Assembly (NCBI GenBank): GCA_017621815.1
Contig: JAGASK010000052.1
Span: 248,001 to 312,000 of the forward strand
From: Lachnospiraceae bacterium
Lineage (GTDB): Bacteria; Bacillota; Clostridia; Lachnospirales; Lachnospiraceae
Reading direction: 5' to 3'
DNA: 64,000 nt
In this document: positions 44,103-52,662 of the stretch, piece by piece
How the letters are laid out: each line of letters starts with the position of its first letter
How positions within the stretch are numbered: position 1 is the stretch's first letter
Position numbers and translations under genes: made by a program
The notes under the pieces: model-generated
The model's input: the letters and a program-made list of their open reading frames with translations, nothing else
Database searches by the model: none
Told to the model about the DNA's origin: nothing

Positions 44103-44547
44103 GAAAAAACGATACGGTATCAGCGTAGGTACCTCCTCTATCCTTGTCATCATTGTTGTTTTATGCCTGGTTTGTTTTGCCGGGCTCTCCATTGTCAGCG
44201 CAAACGCAGACTATAAATTGAGCTCCAAGCTGGCTGAAAGAACCACCTCATACTATCAGGCTTCCAGTCTGGCAAATGAGGAATTTGCCAAAATAAACAA
44301 CGCTTTTTATGATTTTTATCTTGAAAGCGCTGACTCCGACGAATATTACAAAAAAATAAAAGAGTCTTATTCAGACTCTCTTACATTTTCTTATCCTATC
44401 AGCAGCACCCAGGCTCTCAGTGTATCAGTTGAACCTGTTTATCCTGATGATGAAACAGGTAATTTTTTTAATGTAACCAGCTTCTGTATTGTGACTACAA
44501 GTGACCTTCAGCTTGATGAATCTCTACCTGTCCTCTTCCACGATTAA
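44092..44547 (+). CDS. Membrane-anchored GspK-like or minor pilin-like protein
   Basis: 151 aa. The N-terminus has KRYGISVGTSSILVIIVVLC: a short basic stretch and one membrane helix, somewhat like a pilin but with no Glu at +5. The rest is a soluble helix-rich region with YYQASSLANEEFAKINNAFY and a beta part ending at QLDESLPVLFHD. Its start overlaps the pseudopilin gene by 11 bases. Its 3' end overlaps the convergent sortase gene by 24 bases, an unusual arrangement for two real genes, but both reading frames have clear features. Confidence 0.65.
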   Translation: MNNKKKRYGISVGTSSILVIIVVLCLVCFAGLSIVSANADYKLSSKLAERTTSYYQASSLANEEFAKINNAFYDFYLESADSDEYYKKIKESYSDSLTFSYPISSTQALSVSVEPVYPDDETGNFFNVTSFCIVTTSDLQLDESLPVLFHD

Positions 44548-45315
44548 AACACCATGCACTACCGTTCTGGTGGTGCTGTGTAAACCATGGCAGGTAGAAA
44601 GCGTCACTACTTTATCCTGAGGTGTTACTTCCTTGTCGGATAAATAAACTGCACTGCTTTTAATATAATCCAACCAGTCAGCCTGCTCCTCTTCACTTCC
44701 TATTAAGTCATAGGTCCGTGAATTCTCATCTGTTATGTATACTGCAAAAATCTCATACATGAATGCCTTATCTTCCGTAAAAATATAGAAATAAGGATTT
44801 TCTTCCGCAATGGATGTATCATTCAATATTTTTTTCAACGAACCGAACATGGTGCCGTTTCTCATATTGTGCCCGTATATAATGGTATTATAATTACTGT
44901 AATCTTTTTTATTCAGAAAATCCATAAAGATGGCGCCTGAACTGTTCTTTACATTTTCAAAAGTATAGTGAGTATAATAATCATTATCATTCCCACGCAC
45001 AATCGGATAGCTGATTTCCAGGGGTTCATAATAAAGCCACCCTGCAAAATCACCGTTAATTTCTTTCAGTTCATTATATTTTACATCAATGGATACAGGG
45101 ATCTGAGATTTCTTCTCTTCCACTGTTTCCTCTTTTTCCTGACTTTTAACCACAGGCTCTTCTTCAATGGAAACGTACTGCTCCAAAGCCGCATATTCAT
45201 TAATACCCTTCTGATATTCTCTGGACAAACGGTAAATATTGTACCCCGATACACCTGCTACCACCAGGGATATCGTCAGAATAACTGCCCATATTTTATT
45301 GCTCATTCTCCCCAT
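44524..45315 (-). CDS. Class B sortase
   Basis: Cysteine transpeptidase that attaches proteins to peptidoglycan, 263 aa. An N-terminal membrane anchor (residues about 8-26) is followed by a sortase domain with FAGWLYYEPLEISYPIVRG, IYGHNMRNGTMFGSL (catalytic His), TLSTCHGLHSTTR with the catalytic Cys and Arg, and VHGVLIVEEDR. The motif TLSTC and helix-rich insertion indicate class B. No protein in the window has an evident NPxTN-type sorting signal, so its substrate is elsewhere. It lies between the pilus-like operon and the CAP gene on the opposite strand to the pilus genes. Confidence 0.9.
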   Translation of the reverse strand: MGRMSNKIWAVILTISLVVAGVSGYNIYRLSREYQKGINEYAALEQYVSIEEEPVVKSQEKEETVEEKKSQIPVSIDVKYNELKEINGDFAGWLYYEPLEISYPIVRGNDNDYYTHYTFENVKNSSGAIFMDFLNKKDYSNYNTIIYGHNMRNGTMFGSLKKILNDTSIAEENPYFYIFTEDKAFMYEIFAVYITDENSRTYDLIGSEEEQADWLDYIKSSAVYLSDKEVTPQDKVVTLSTCHGLHSTTRTVVHGVLIVEEDR

Positions 45316-45363
45316 CCTTTCACACCTTCAATTACAATACTGACTATTATTTTACACTACTTT

Positions 45364-45408
45364 CATACAAAAAGCAATCGGACAGGTATCTCCTGCCCGA
45401 TTGCTTTT
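45364..45408 (-). terminator. Terminator after the CAP protein gene
   Basis: Reverse strand: AAAAGCAATCGG.CAGG pairs with CCTG.CCGATTGCTTTT, then T's. It lies between the CAP and sortase genes on the same strand. Confidence 0.88.
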
Positions 45409-45433
45409 AATAAACATTTCTGTTTTGTACTGA

Positions 45434-46012
45434 TTAATAACCAAATTCCTGTGCCCAGTACCATTCACCATTAGCGTTTACGTGAATAGCTATTGCACCT
45501 GAAGTAAACTCAGCATCCATAATGTTTGCCTTATGTGTAGGAGATGCAATCCATGCTGCAACTGCTGCATCTGCACTTGCATAACCCTTTGCAAGGTTTT
45601 CACCATACATCAGATTGCTGTTAACGGTCCACCAGTCGGAACCGTCAGGTCTTGTATGGGAGAATGACTGAGATGCTTCAACAGCTCTGACTGCTGATGC
45701 CTGCTCAAGACCTGAATTCCAGGTAAGTGCTCCTAAACCTGCTTCCTGTCTTTTAGCATTTGCCATATCAAATGCTGCTTTTGCTGCTGCCTGTGAATCT
45801 GCTGTTCCTGATAAAGCATCTGCAAGGCTCACCATTTCAGGTTCAATATATACAATGCCATCAGCGGGTACTCCTTCTCCTCTTGCTGCTGCCTCTTCTG
45901 TCAAAGCCCCATTTTCTTTAACTGCTGTATTGTAGTATGCAATGCTTCCCCCTGCAACTGCCAGCACAAGTGCCAGGCTAATCACGATTTTAGTAATTTT
46001 GGATTTACTCAT
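45434..46012 (-). CDS. Secreted CAP (SCP/PR1) domain protein
   Basis: 192 aa from ATG 46012 (AGGAAAGGA ten bases upstream; the GTG at 46021 is too close). A signal peptide or anchor spans residues about 5-27. The CAP domain includes FDMANAKRQEAGLGALTWNS, SQSFSHTRPDGSDWWTVNSN, YGENLAKGYASADAAVAAWI and HKANIMDAEFTSGAIAI, with the usual His and Glu pattern. The alanine-rich codon use and lack of rare codons suggest strong expression. There is no cell-wall sorting motif, so it is probably free or membrane-anchored. The domain is known for sterol/lipid binding and protease-like roles in other organisms; function here is unknown. Confidence 0.88.
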   Translation of the reverse strand: MSKSKITKIVISLALVLAVAGGSIAYYNTAVKENGALTEEAAARGEGVPADGIVYIEPEMVSLADALSGTADSQAAAKAAFDMANAKRQEAGLGALTWNSGLEQASAVRAVEASQSFSHTRPDGSDWWTVNSNLMYGENLAKGYASADAAVAAWIASPTHKANIMDAEFTSGAIAIHVNANGEWYWAQEFGY

Positions 46013-46048
46013 AAGATACACGTCCTTTCCTAATTTTCTCCATTTTAA

Positions 46049-46195
46049 GGAGATAAATCCATACTAAAGTACTATTTCTATTTATATACTACCACTAAAA
46101 AAATAAAAAACAAGTACTAATTTACCATTTTATTTTTTTTGTGAATTTTTACCCTTTCAGTTCTGTTTTTGCTTGATTTTTCGGGATTTATCTCC
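46049..46195. repeat. 12-bp inverted repeats between the CAP and AraC genes
   Basis: GGAGATAAATCC at 46049-46060 and its exact inverse GGATTTATCTCC at 46184-46195 lie 123 bases apart. The left copy overlaps the CAP 5' leader. It may be a pair of operator half-sites or chance. Confidence 0.35.
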
Positions 46196-46259
46196 ATTCC
46201 TTAAGGAAATTTTAATCATAATCGTCTTTAATATCCCAAAATAAAAGTACCAGAACTTC

Positions 46260-47096
46260 TTATTTAACCGCATATTTCCTGAACTGTCCCGGAGTCATTC
46301 CCATCTCCTTCTTAAACTGTTCACTTAAATAGTTACCATGACAATAACCTGTTTCCTGCGCGATTTCCATAACAGACAATTTCGTCTGTGAAAGGAGAGT
46401 ACTCACATGCCGCAGCTTCACGTGATTCAAATACTCCGAATAAGATTTGCCAAGCTGGACATGAAACACCCTTGAAAAATAGGAAGCAGAAAAGTTAACT
46501 GCCCGTGCTGTCTCCTCCAGGGATGGATTGCGGTAGTAATAATTCTCAATATAAGAAATCGCATCCACAATAGGCGGTGTCAGAACTGACTGGCCATGAG
46601 TTTCTCCCGCCTCCGCCGTACCTTCTTCCCATACCATGGCAAGAATGCGGAAAAGCATTCCCTGAAGAATAAATTCCTTATACGGCCTTTCCTTCCTGTA
46701 TTCTTCTTCCATATCCGTAAAAAGTGCTTCCACTTTCATTCGCACTTCCGGGGAAAAGCCAAACACTCTTTTTTCATATAACTCATCATACACCTGCTGC
46801 CCCACTTTTTCTATAAAAGGCGCCGCAAACTCCGGTGAATACTTTATCAGAATCCTGTCATAGGATGAAGGACTTTCTTCCACCGTCCTGTGATAGATAA
46901 AAGGCGGCATGAGAGTAACATTTCCTCCATGATAATTATATGTTCCGGTTGGCGTAATCGTTCTTCTGTTTCCCGTAAACGAATATCCGATATTATAATG
47001 ATCATTAGCCATAGCCATATACTGCATTTCATACCCTTGCGGAAAAATGCCTCTCTCCACGGTTATCTGTTTTCCCTTTGGTAAAGGTGCCGGCAA
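46260..47096 (-). CDS. AraC-family regulator with cupin-type N-terminal domain
   Basis: 278 aa. The N-terminal half (about residues 1-160) has a cupin-like sensor with GTYNYHGGNVTLMPPFIYHR. The C-terminal DNA-binding domain has two helix-turn-helices (SLEETARAVNFSASYFSRVF and MEIAQETGYCHGNYLSEQFK) and ends in MTPGQFRKYAV. The start is TTG at 47096, six bases after GGAGAGG. It diverges from the ABC exporter gene and may control it. The ligand is unknown. Confidence 0.86.
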   Translation of the reverse strand: MPAPLPKGKQITVERGIFPQGYEMQYMAMANDHYNIGYSFTGNRRTITPTGTYNYHGGNVTLMPPFIYHRTVEESPSSYDRILIKYSPEFAAPFIEKVGQQVYDELYEKRVFGFSPEVRMKVEALFTDMEEEYRKERPYKEFILQGMLFRILAMVWEEGTAEAGETHGQSVLTPPIVDAISYIENYYYRNPSLEETARAVNFSASYFSRVFHVQLGKSYSEYLNHVKLRHVSTLLSQTKLSVMEIAQETGYCHGNYLSEQFKKEMGMTPGQFRKYAVK

Positions 47097-47251
47097 TGTA
47101 ATCCTCTCCTTTCACTATCCTGTATTAACGCCTTGCATATCATATATAATGACATGAAAACTTGGTTTTTTCAATAATCATTATAATATTTTGAATGTTT
47201 TCAAAGTTTTTTTGCTTTATACTCATAGACAAATACAGGGAGGAATTACTT

Positions 47252-49045
47252 ATGAAAAGGAAAACAAGACGGAAACAAAATCCAGCTGTCCGCACTTTAT
47301 TATATGCAAAGCCTTACTGGTATTTAATTTTGCTGTCCACGCTGGCGGGCGTCATTAAACTGACTCTGCCTTTATTGCTGCCTCAGATATTAAAATATTT
47401 TACGGATGAGGTTTTGCCTGCCGGAAGCATTTTCACCATGGAACAAAAAGTATATGAAATATATAAGTGGCTGTTTATTTTACTGATCAGCTATATCTTT
47501 GTTTACATTCCTGCCGCTTTTTTCAGGGAAGCCGGCTCCCAGGAGGTTTCCAACCGGATTATGCACACTATGCGCTGTCAGCTCTATGAACACCTTCAGA
47601 AAATGAGCGCCCGTTTCCATCAGGATAATAAATCCGGCGCGCTTGTAACCCGTATTAACAGCGATGTTGAGCAGGTACACGGTTTTATCTGGAGCGTTGC
47701 CACCAATGTCTGGATAGACTCCATTATCCTGGTTGTTTATCTGTATCTGATGCTCCGAATCAACCTCCTGCTGACCGTGATATCCTTTATTACGCTGCCT
47801 GCTTCCGTTATCGCGACCAAAAAAATCCGCGCTCTTATCCGTAAGAGCAGCAGACAGGCGCAAAACGAAATTTCCGACATATCCGGCTACCTGCAGGAAC
47901 GCATGGCAGGTTACGCCGTTGTAAAACTATTTAATATGGAAGAAAGAGAAAAAGAGCAATTCGGAAGTATTTCCCATTCCATTTACCGCTGCAGCCGGAA
48001 ACGCAACCGTTTTTCCTCCCTTGGCGTGGCTGTTACAAGCGCTTTTTCTGAAATTATCAGTTCCATTATCGTATGTATTTCAGCGCTGATTATTCTTAAA
48101 GGAGATATGACCATCGGCGATATGATTGTATTTTACAGCTATCTGGGATACCTTATTACTCCCCTCCGCCGTTTCGCCGAATTAAATGTTACCTATGCGA
48201 GAACTATCGCAGGAATCGAACGCGTTTATGAAATACTGGATACACCGCCGGATATTACCGAAAAAGAAAATGCCATCCCCTTAAATCCAAAAGCAGATAT
48301 GGATATTTCTTTTAATAATGTATTTTTCCGCTATGACAGCCAAAGCAATACGCCCAACTTAAACAATATCAGCTTTTCCATTAAAGAGGGAGAAAAAATA
48401 GCACTGGTAGGCTCCAGCGGATGCGGCAAAACCACTATTGTAAATCTTCTCGCCAGATTTTATGACGCAGATGAAGGTTCCATTGCAGTGGCGGGACATT
48501 CCATACAGGATTATACTCTTTCTTCCTTATATAAACAAATGGGCATGGTTTTTCAGGACACTATTCTTTTTTCCGGCACCATTGCGGAAAATCTTCTGTA
48601 TGGAAAACCCGATGCCACAATGGCAGAAATGGAGGCGGCTGCCAAAGCCGCCAATGCCTATGATTTTATTATGAAAACACCAAACGGCTGGGATACCATG
48701 CTGGGTGAAAGAGGCATCGGACTTTCCGGAGGCCAGAAGCAGCGGCTTTCCATTGCCAGGGTATTTTTAAGAAATCCCCGGCTTCTGATTCTGGATGAAG
48801 CCACCAGCGCTCTGGATTCCGAATCCGAACAGCTTGTTCAGGAAGCCCTTGACAATCTGATGAAAGGAAGAACTTCCATCGTAATTGCCCATCGTCTCTC
48901 CACGATTATAAATGTGGATAAGATTATTGTCATGGATAAAGGCCGGATAGTGGAAACCGGCAGGCACGAGGAACTTCTTAAAAAGAACGGACGCTATACG
49001 GAACTGTATCATATGCAGTTTAAGGATGTAATTTCCCAATCCTGA
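47252..49045 (+). CDS. ABC transporter, fused membrane and ATP-binding domains (exporter type)
   Basis: 597 aa half-transporter that would act as a homodimer. Residues about 20-310 form the six-helix membrane domain; the ATPase has Walker A LVGSSGCGKTT, Q-loop MVFQDTILFSGTI, signature LSGGQKQRLSIARV and Walker B LLILDEATSALD, with IAHRLSTI as the switch. It belongs to the lipid/peptide/drug exporter type. I start at ATG 47252 (GGGAGG eight bases upstream), not at the frame opening 47195. It diverges from the AraC gene. Substrate unknown. Confidence 0.9.
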   Translation: MKRKTRRKQNPAVRTLLYAKPYWYLILLSTLAGVIKLTLPLLLPQILKYFTDEVLPAGSIFTMEQKVYEIYKWLFILLISYIFVYIPAAFFREAGSQEVSNRIMHTMRCQLYEHLQKMSARFHQDNKSGALVTRINSDVEQVHGFIWSVATNVWIDSIILVVYLYLMLRINLLLTVISFITLPASVIATKKIRALIRKSSRQAQNEISDISGYLQERMAGYAVVKLFNMEEREKEQFGSISHSIYRCSRKRNRFSSLGVAVTSAFSEIISSIIVCISALIILKGDMTIGDMIVFYSYLGYLITPLRRFAELNVTYARTIAGIERVYEILDTPPDITEKENAIPLNPKADMDISFNNVFFRYDSQSNTPNLNNISFSIKEGEKIALVGSSGCGKTTIVNLLARFYDADEGSIAVAGHSIQDYTLSSLYKQMGMVFQDTILFSGTIAENLLYGKPDATMAEMEAAAKAANAYDFIMKTPNGWDTMLGERGIGLSGGQKQRLSIARVFLRNPRLLILDEATSALDSESEQLVQEALDNLMKGRTSIVIAHRLSTIINVDKIIVMDKGRIVETGRHEELLKKNGRYTELYHMQFKDVISQS

Positions 49046-51277
49046 TTACAGAAGAGGATTTTCCGCTTTTGCCTGCAAAATCCGAAATCTTCTGTCCACC
49101 TCTTCCTGCAGCTGATTTACAATTTCGCTGTAGGACTCCTTCTTAAGATGTCTGGTTCTTCCCATCATGGAGAGCCAGTTTAATACCGGTATTTTCTTTC
49201 CGCTCTTAACAGGGTCATAGCTCAATGAAGTTATTCCCTGCTCCACCTCATAAAGCGGAAAATAGCAGCAATCCACCGCAGCTTCAATGACCTTTCTTTC
49301 GGTGGCAGGCTTATCATTCCAGTTTAAAGGACATGCCGAAAGTGCTTTCACATAAGCCGTGCCTTCAGTTTTTGCATAATATGCTGCTTTTGCTGCCTTT
49401 TTCATAAAGTCCGCAGGATTTGATTCTGCTACCGTGGCAACATAGGGAATTCCTGTTGCCGCCACAATTTGCGGCATGTCCTTATGAAAAAAAGTTTTTC
49501 CATACTGCGCCTGTCCCACATGGGATGTGGCGCTTCTGGCACCTTTGGGGGTAGAATATGACAGCTGATAGCCGGTATTCATATAACCTCCGTTATCATA
49601 CTCAAATAAAATCAGCCTGTGCCCCCGCAGCGCAGTTCCAAGTGCAGAGCCCATTCCGATATCCATTCCTCCGTCACCGCTGACCATAATAAAAATAATA
49701 TCTCCCGGCGGGATTTCTCCTTTTTCCTGTTTTCTGCGGCATATTTCAGCAAGACCGCTTAAGGTGGCAGCCCCGTTTTGAAATAAATTGTGCAGATAGG
49801 GCACTTTAAAACTGGTCCTGGGATAAGCAGTTGTAACAATCATTCCGCAGCCTGTCTGAAATAAAAGCACTACTGGGTCTTCAATGGCACGAAGCAGCAG
49901 ATTCACATTCACAGGTATCCCGCAGCCGGGGCACGCTCCATGGCCCGGCGCAAGACGCTTAGGCATCGCCGTCGTTTCATTCAGGCTTCCGGTAATGATT
50001 TTAACCTTACCGTCTTCATCTTTTCGTGCTTTCGTCAAACCAAGCCCTGTTTTATCCTGTGTAAGGGGTGCAAAAAAGCTGCCGGAATCTTTCTTTTCCT
50101 CTTTATTTCCTTTTGAAACACCATAATAAACAAACTCAGGCGCATTCCTGTCATCGCCCCACTGAAACATCTTTACAGCATCCTCTGTAAGGAAATCCTT
50201 TCCTCCAAGTCCGTAAATCAATGTTTTTACCTGCGCATGACAGTTGTATTTCTGAAATGCTGCTCTGGTTTCCAGAGACAGATTTCCGCCGCCTGCCCCA
50301 TAGCTGTCCTGCCTGTCAGCAGCCAAAACCACCTTTGCCCCTTTACAGGCTGCCACCAATTCTTTTTCCGGAAAAGGACGCAGCACATGAAGTGTAACCG
50401 CACCGCACTTCCTTCCCTTTTCACGCAGTTCATCCACTGCTTCCAGAGACGTATCATAGGAAGAACCCAAAAGCAGCAGCAATTCATCGGCATCTTCATT
50501 TTGATAGCCTTCCACCTTTCCGTAATACCGCCCGGACATCTCCCCATACTGTCCAAACAATTCCGGCAGGAGCTGCTCTGCCTCTTTCATTGCAAGATGC
50601 AGCTGATAGCGGTTATTAATCAAATCCGGCTCATTCATATAAGAACCTACGGTAACAGGATGTTCAAAATCAAAAAAAGGATAATTTTCTTTTTTGGCTC
50701 CTATAAACTCCTTTACTGCTTTGTCATCCTCAAACCGCAGACATCTGCGTTTCTGATGGCTGGTAAAAAAGCCGTCATAAGCCACCGCCACAGGAAGACA
50801 CACCTTTTCAGCAAGCTTCAGGGCTATAATGTTAAAATCATAAACCTCCTGAACCGAGTGGGCAAACAAAATGGGCCAGCCTGCATTTAACAGAAACATG
50901 ATATCGCTGTGGTCTCCTTTTATGGATAAAGGACCTGAAACAGTCCTGCATGCCACGTTCATGACCATGGGATATCTGGTGCCGGACTGAACAGGAAACT
51001 GCTCTATAGCATACAAAAGCCCGTTGGCGCTGGTGGCATTAATGACCCTGCCGCCTCCTACTGATGCCCCATAGCAGATACCTGCGGCACTGTGCTCCCC
51101 TTCCGCTGCTATCATAATTAAATCCGTCTTTCCTTCCGCCCGCATGGCATCCAGATTTTCCGCAATCTGAGTAGAAGGGGTAATGGGATAATAGCCCATC
51201 AAGTCATATCCAATCTGACGAATTGCTATTGCTGCCATTTCATTACCGCTGGCAAATTCTGTTATTTGTTTTTCCAT
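49046..51277 (-). CDS. 2-oxoacid:ferredoxin oxidoreductase, fused alpha and beta subunits
   Basis: 743 aa. The N-terminal ~390 residues form the alpha (pyrimidine-binding) subunit (ASGNEMAAIAIRQIGYDLMG, YYPITPSTQIAE, AAEGEHSAAGICYGASVGGG). After a linker (residues about 400-430), the rest is the beta TPP-binding part with PGHGACPGCGIPVNVNLLLR, VSGDGGMDIGMGSALG and YDNGGYMNTGY. These subunits are separate in most enzymes of the POR/VOR/KOR type. Acts with the gamma-ferredoxin protein encoded just upstream (adjoining genes, shared ATG/stop region) to oxidise a 2-oxoacid to an acyl-CoA, passing electrons to ferredoxin. Substrate choice (pyruvate, 2-oxoisovalerate or other) cannot be fixed from sequence alone. 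Confidence 0.9.
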   Translation of the reverse strand: MEKQITEFASGNEMAAIAIRQIGYDLMGYYPITPSTQIAENLDAMRAEGKTDLIMIAAEGEHSAAGICYGASVGGGRVINATSANGLLYAIEQFPVQSGTRYPMVMNVACRTVSGPLSIKGDHSDIMFLLNAGWPILFAHSVQEVYDFNIIALKLAEKVCLPVAVAYDGFFTSHQKRRCLRFEDDKAVKEFIGAKKENYPFFDFEHPVTVGSYMNEPDLINNRYQLHLAMKEAEQLLPELFGQYGEMSGRYYGKVEGYQNEDADELLLLLGSSYDTSLEAVDELREKGRKCGAVTLHVLRPFPEKELVAACKGAKVVLAADRQDSYGAGGGNLSLETRAAFQKYNCHAQVKTLIYGLGGKDFLTEDAVKMFQWGDDRNAPEFVYYGVSKGNKEEKKDSGSFFAPLTQDKTGLGLTKARKDEDGKVKIITGSLNETTAMPKRLAPGHGACPGCGIPVNVNLLLRAIEDPVVLLFQTGCGMIVTTAYPRTSFKVPYLHNLFQNGAATLSGLAEICRRKQEKGEIPPGDIIFIMVSGDGGMDIGMGSALGTALRGHRLILFEYDNGGYMNTGYQLSYSTPKGARSATSHVGQAQYGKTFFHKDMPQIVAATGIPYVATVAESNPADFMKKAAKAAYYAKTEGTAYVKALSACPLNWNDKPATERKVIEAAVDCCYFPLYEVEQGITSLSYDPVKSGKKIPVLNWLSMMGRTRHLKKESYSEIVNQLQEEVDRRFRILQAKAENPLL

Positions 51278-52374
51278 TATACCTCTCCTCCTTCCATCCT
51301 TCTTTCCGTTAAATATGATTCCGAAGTAATGTAACCGTCAGCCCCTGCTTCAATATAGTAATCAGGCATCCGCAGTAAGTCCTGATTGGCCATGAAAAAA
51401 TCCTTATCCGGATGCTCCGCTTCCATTCCCTGTACCAGGGCATTTACGGGGCATACCTCCACACATCTTAAACAACCCTTGCAGTGATAGTAATCAAGCC
51501 CCTTATTCACCATCATTTCTCTGCCCTTATATTCTCCCTTTGCAAACTGAAATACCATGTCAGGACAGGTGGAATCACATAATCCGCAGTTAATGCATCT
51601 TTCTTTGATAAAAACAGGAATATACCCCTGTCTGGAGGGTGATAAATCCGCCACTACCGTACTTCCGAATCTGGGATTGATGCCGCCTATGGGAGCAGTA
51701 TCATAACCCCATGCGCTGCTGCCGGATTTTGCCTTGTCCTTTTCTCCTGTACCCGCACTTATTAATGCCGCTTCTTTATATCCTCTCTCAATGCCCTCCA
51801 GATTTCCCTGCAGCGCATCGGGATATTTTTTCCCTAAAGTATCCCTGCAGATCTGCTTCACATCCTTAAGCCCGGCAAATTCCATTACCTTCGCTATAGC
51901 TCCCAGCATGACAACATTGATTCTGGAATGGGTTTCCATTGCAATTTTCTGCGCCGGAAGCGCGTAACAGTTTCTTATATTTACCGGAATTCTGTTAGTC
52001 GTTTTCTGTCCGGCTTCCACGGCAATAATTACATCTGTATTTTCCCCGCAGCCTTCCCATACACTTTCATCCTTCGTCAGCGCCTGATGAAAAATAACCA
52101 GTAAATCAGGATGCACTACCGGAGAGTGAACCCTGATTTCCTTATCCTTTCTGCAATACCGGATATAGCCCTTTACCGGTGTTCCCGTTTTTTCCGAGCC
52201 ATAGCTTGAGAAACTGGCGCTGTTCAAATCCAGATATTTAATACCAAGTTCCCCTAACATTTTTCCGCACAGATTTGCTCCGAGTCCCCCTATGCTCTCA
52301 AGACGTATTTCATAATATCCGTCTTTTTTATCAAATTCTTTTCTCTTGTTTGCAGGCAGTTCCATTTCACCCAT
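51277..52374 (-). CDS. 2-oxoacid:ferredoxin oxidoreductase, fused gamma subunit and ferredoxin domain
   Basis: 365 aa. The N-terminal ~210 residues are a gamma subunit (YEIRLESIGGLGANLCGKML, KTGTPVKGYIRYC, AIAKVMEFAGLKDVKQI). After a linker come two 4Fe-4S motifs, CINCGLCDSTCP and CKGCLRCVEVCP, so the delta ferredoxin subunit is fused in. Start at 52374; the ribosome site is AAGGGACG. The stop is next to the alpha-beta start. Together the two proteins make a complete enzyme from only two polypeptides. Rubredoxin lies 14 bases upstream of the start. Confidence 0.9.
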   Translation of the reverse strand: MGEMELPANKRKEFDKKDGYYEIRLESIGGLGANLCGKMLGELGIKYLDLNSASFSSYGSEKTGTPVKGYIRYCRKDKEIRVHSPVVHPDLLVIFHQALTKDESVWEGCGENTDVIIAVEAGQKTTNRIPVNIRNCYALPAQKIAMETHSRINVVMLGAIAKVMEFAGLKDVKQICRDTLGKKYPDALQGNLEGIERGYKEAALISAGTGEKDKAKSGSSAWGYDTAPIGGINPRFGSTVVADLSPSRQGYIPVFIKERCINCGLCDSTCPDMVFQFAKGEYKGREMMVNKGLDYYHCKGCLRCVEVCPVNALVQGMEAEHPDKDFFMANQDLLRMPDYYIEAGADGYITSESYLTERRMEGGEV

Positions 52375-52388
52375 ATCGTCCCTTCTTT

Positions 52389-52544
52389 CTATTGCTTTTT
52401 AAAAAACTGTTTTCCCATTTTGCACAAAGGACAGATATAATCTTCCGGAAGCTCCTCCCATTTTGTTCCGGGCGCAATTCCGTTTTCCGGTTCTCCTGCT
52501 TCCTCATCATAAATGTAACCGCATACCTCACAAATATATTGCAT
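52389..52544 (-). CDS. Rubredoxin
   Basis: 51 aa from ATG 52544 (AAGGAGAAG upstream); longer frame to 52574 is unlikely. Two CxxC pairs bind one iron: YICEVCGYIYDEEAG and DYICPLCKMGKQFF. It is a small electron carrier. As the first gene of the operon with the oxidoreductase it may receive its electrons or serve an oxidative-stress reductase; this is inferred from position. Confidence 0.93.
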   Translation of the reverse strand: MQYICEVCGYIYDEEAGEPENGIAPGTKWEELPEDYICPLCKMGKQFFKKQ

Positions 52545-52627
52545 CCTTCTTCTCCTTTTCCTACAAATATTCATTCAAAAATAGTATGTTTTTTAAAGCG
52601 AAAAATATTCACAGCAGCCGATTTCCA

Positions 52628-52662
52628 TAAAAAAACAGCCTGAAAAAACAGGCTGTTTTTTT
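52628..52662. terminator. Terminator after the ABC permease gene
   Basis: AACAGCCTG (52634-52642) pairs with CAGGCTGTT (52649-52657) around a six-base A/T loop, flanked by A's and T's. On the reverse strand it ends the LytTR-ABC operon before the rubredoxin gene; it can work in both directions. Confidence 0.88.

Noticed and set aside
44524-44547. Possible mis-called end of the last pilus-like gene or of the sortase gene
   Set aside because: The sortase ends with its normal C-terminal strand (VHGVLIVEEDR), and the other frame has no earlier stop, so a true overlap is accepted.
46260-49045. Lantibiotic or bacteriocin export system (AraC gene and ABC exporter)
   Set aside because: No precursor peptide, modification enzyme or peptidase domain is nearby; the exporter has no C39 domain at its N-terminus.
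52370-52400. Possible fifth copy of the dispersed repeat (CTTTCTATTG near 52390)
   Set aside because: The match lies at the 3' end of the rubredoxin gene, is explained by its last codons, and has no left arm or tail.
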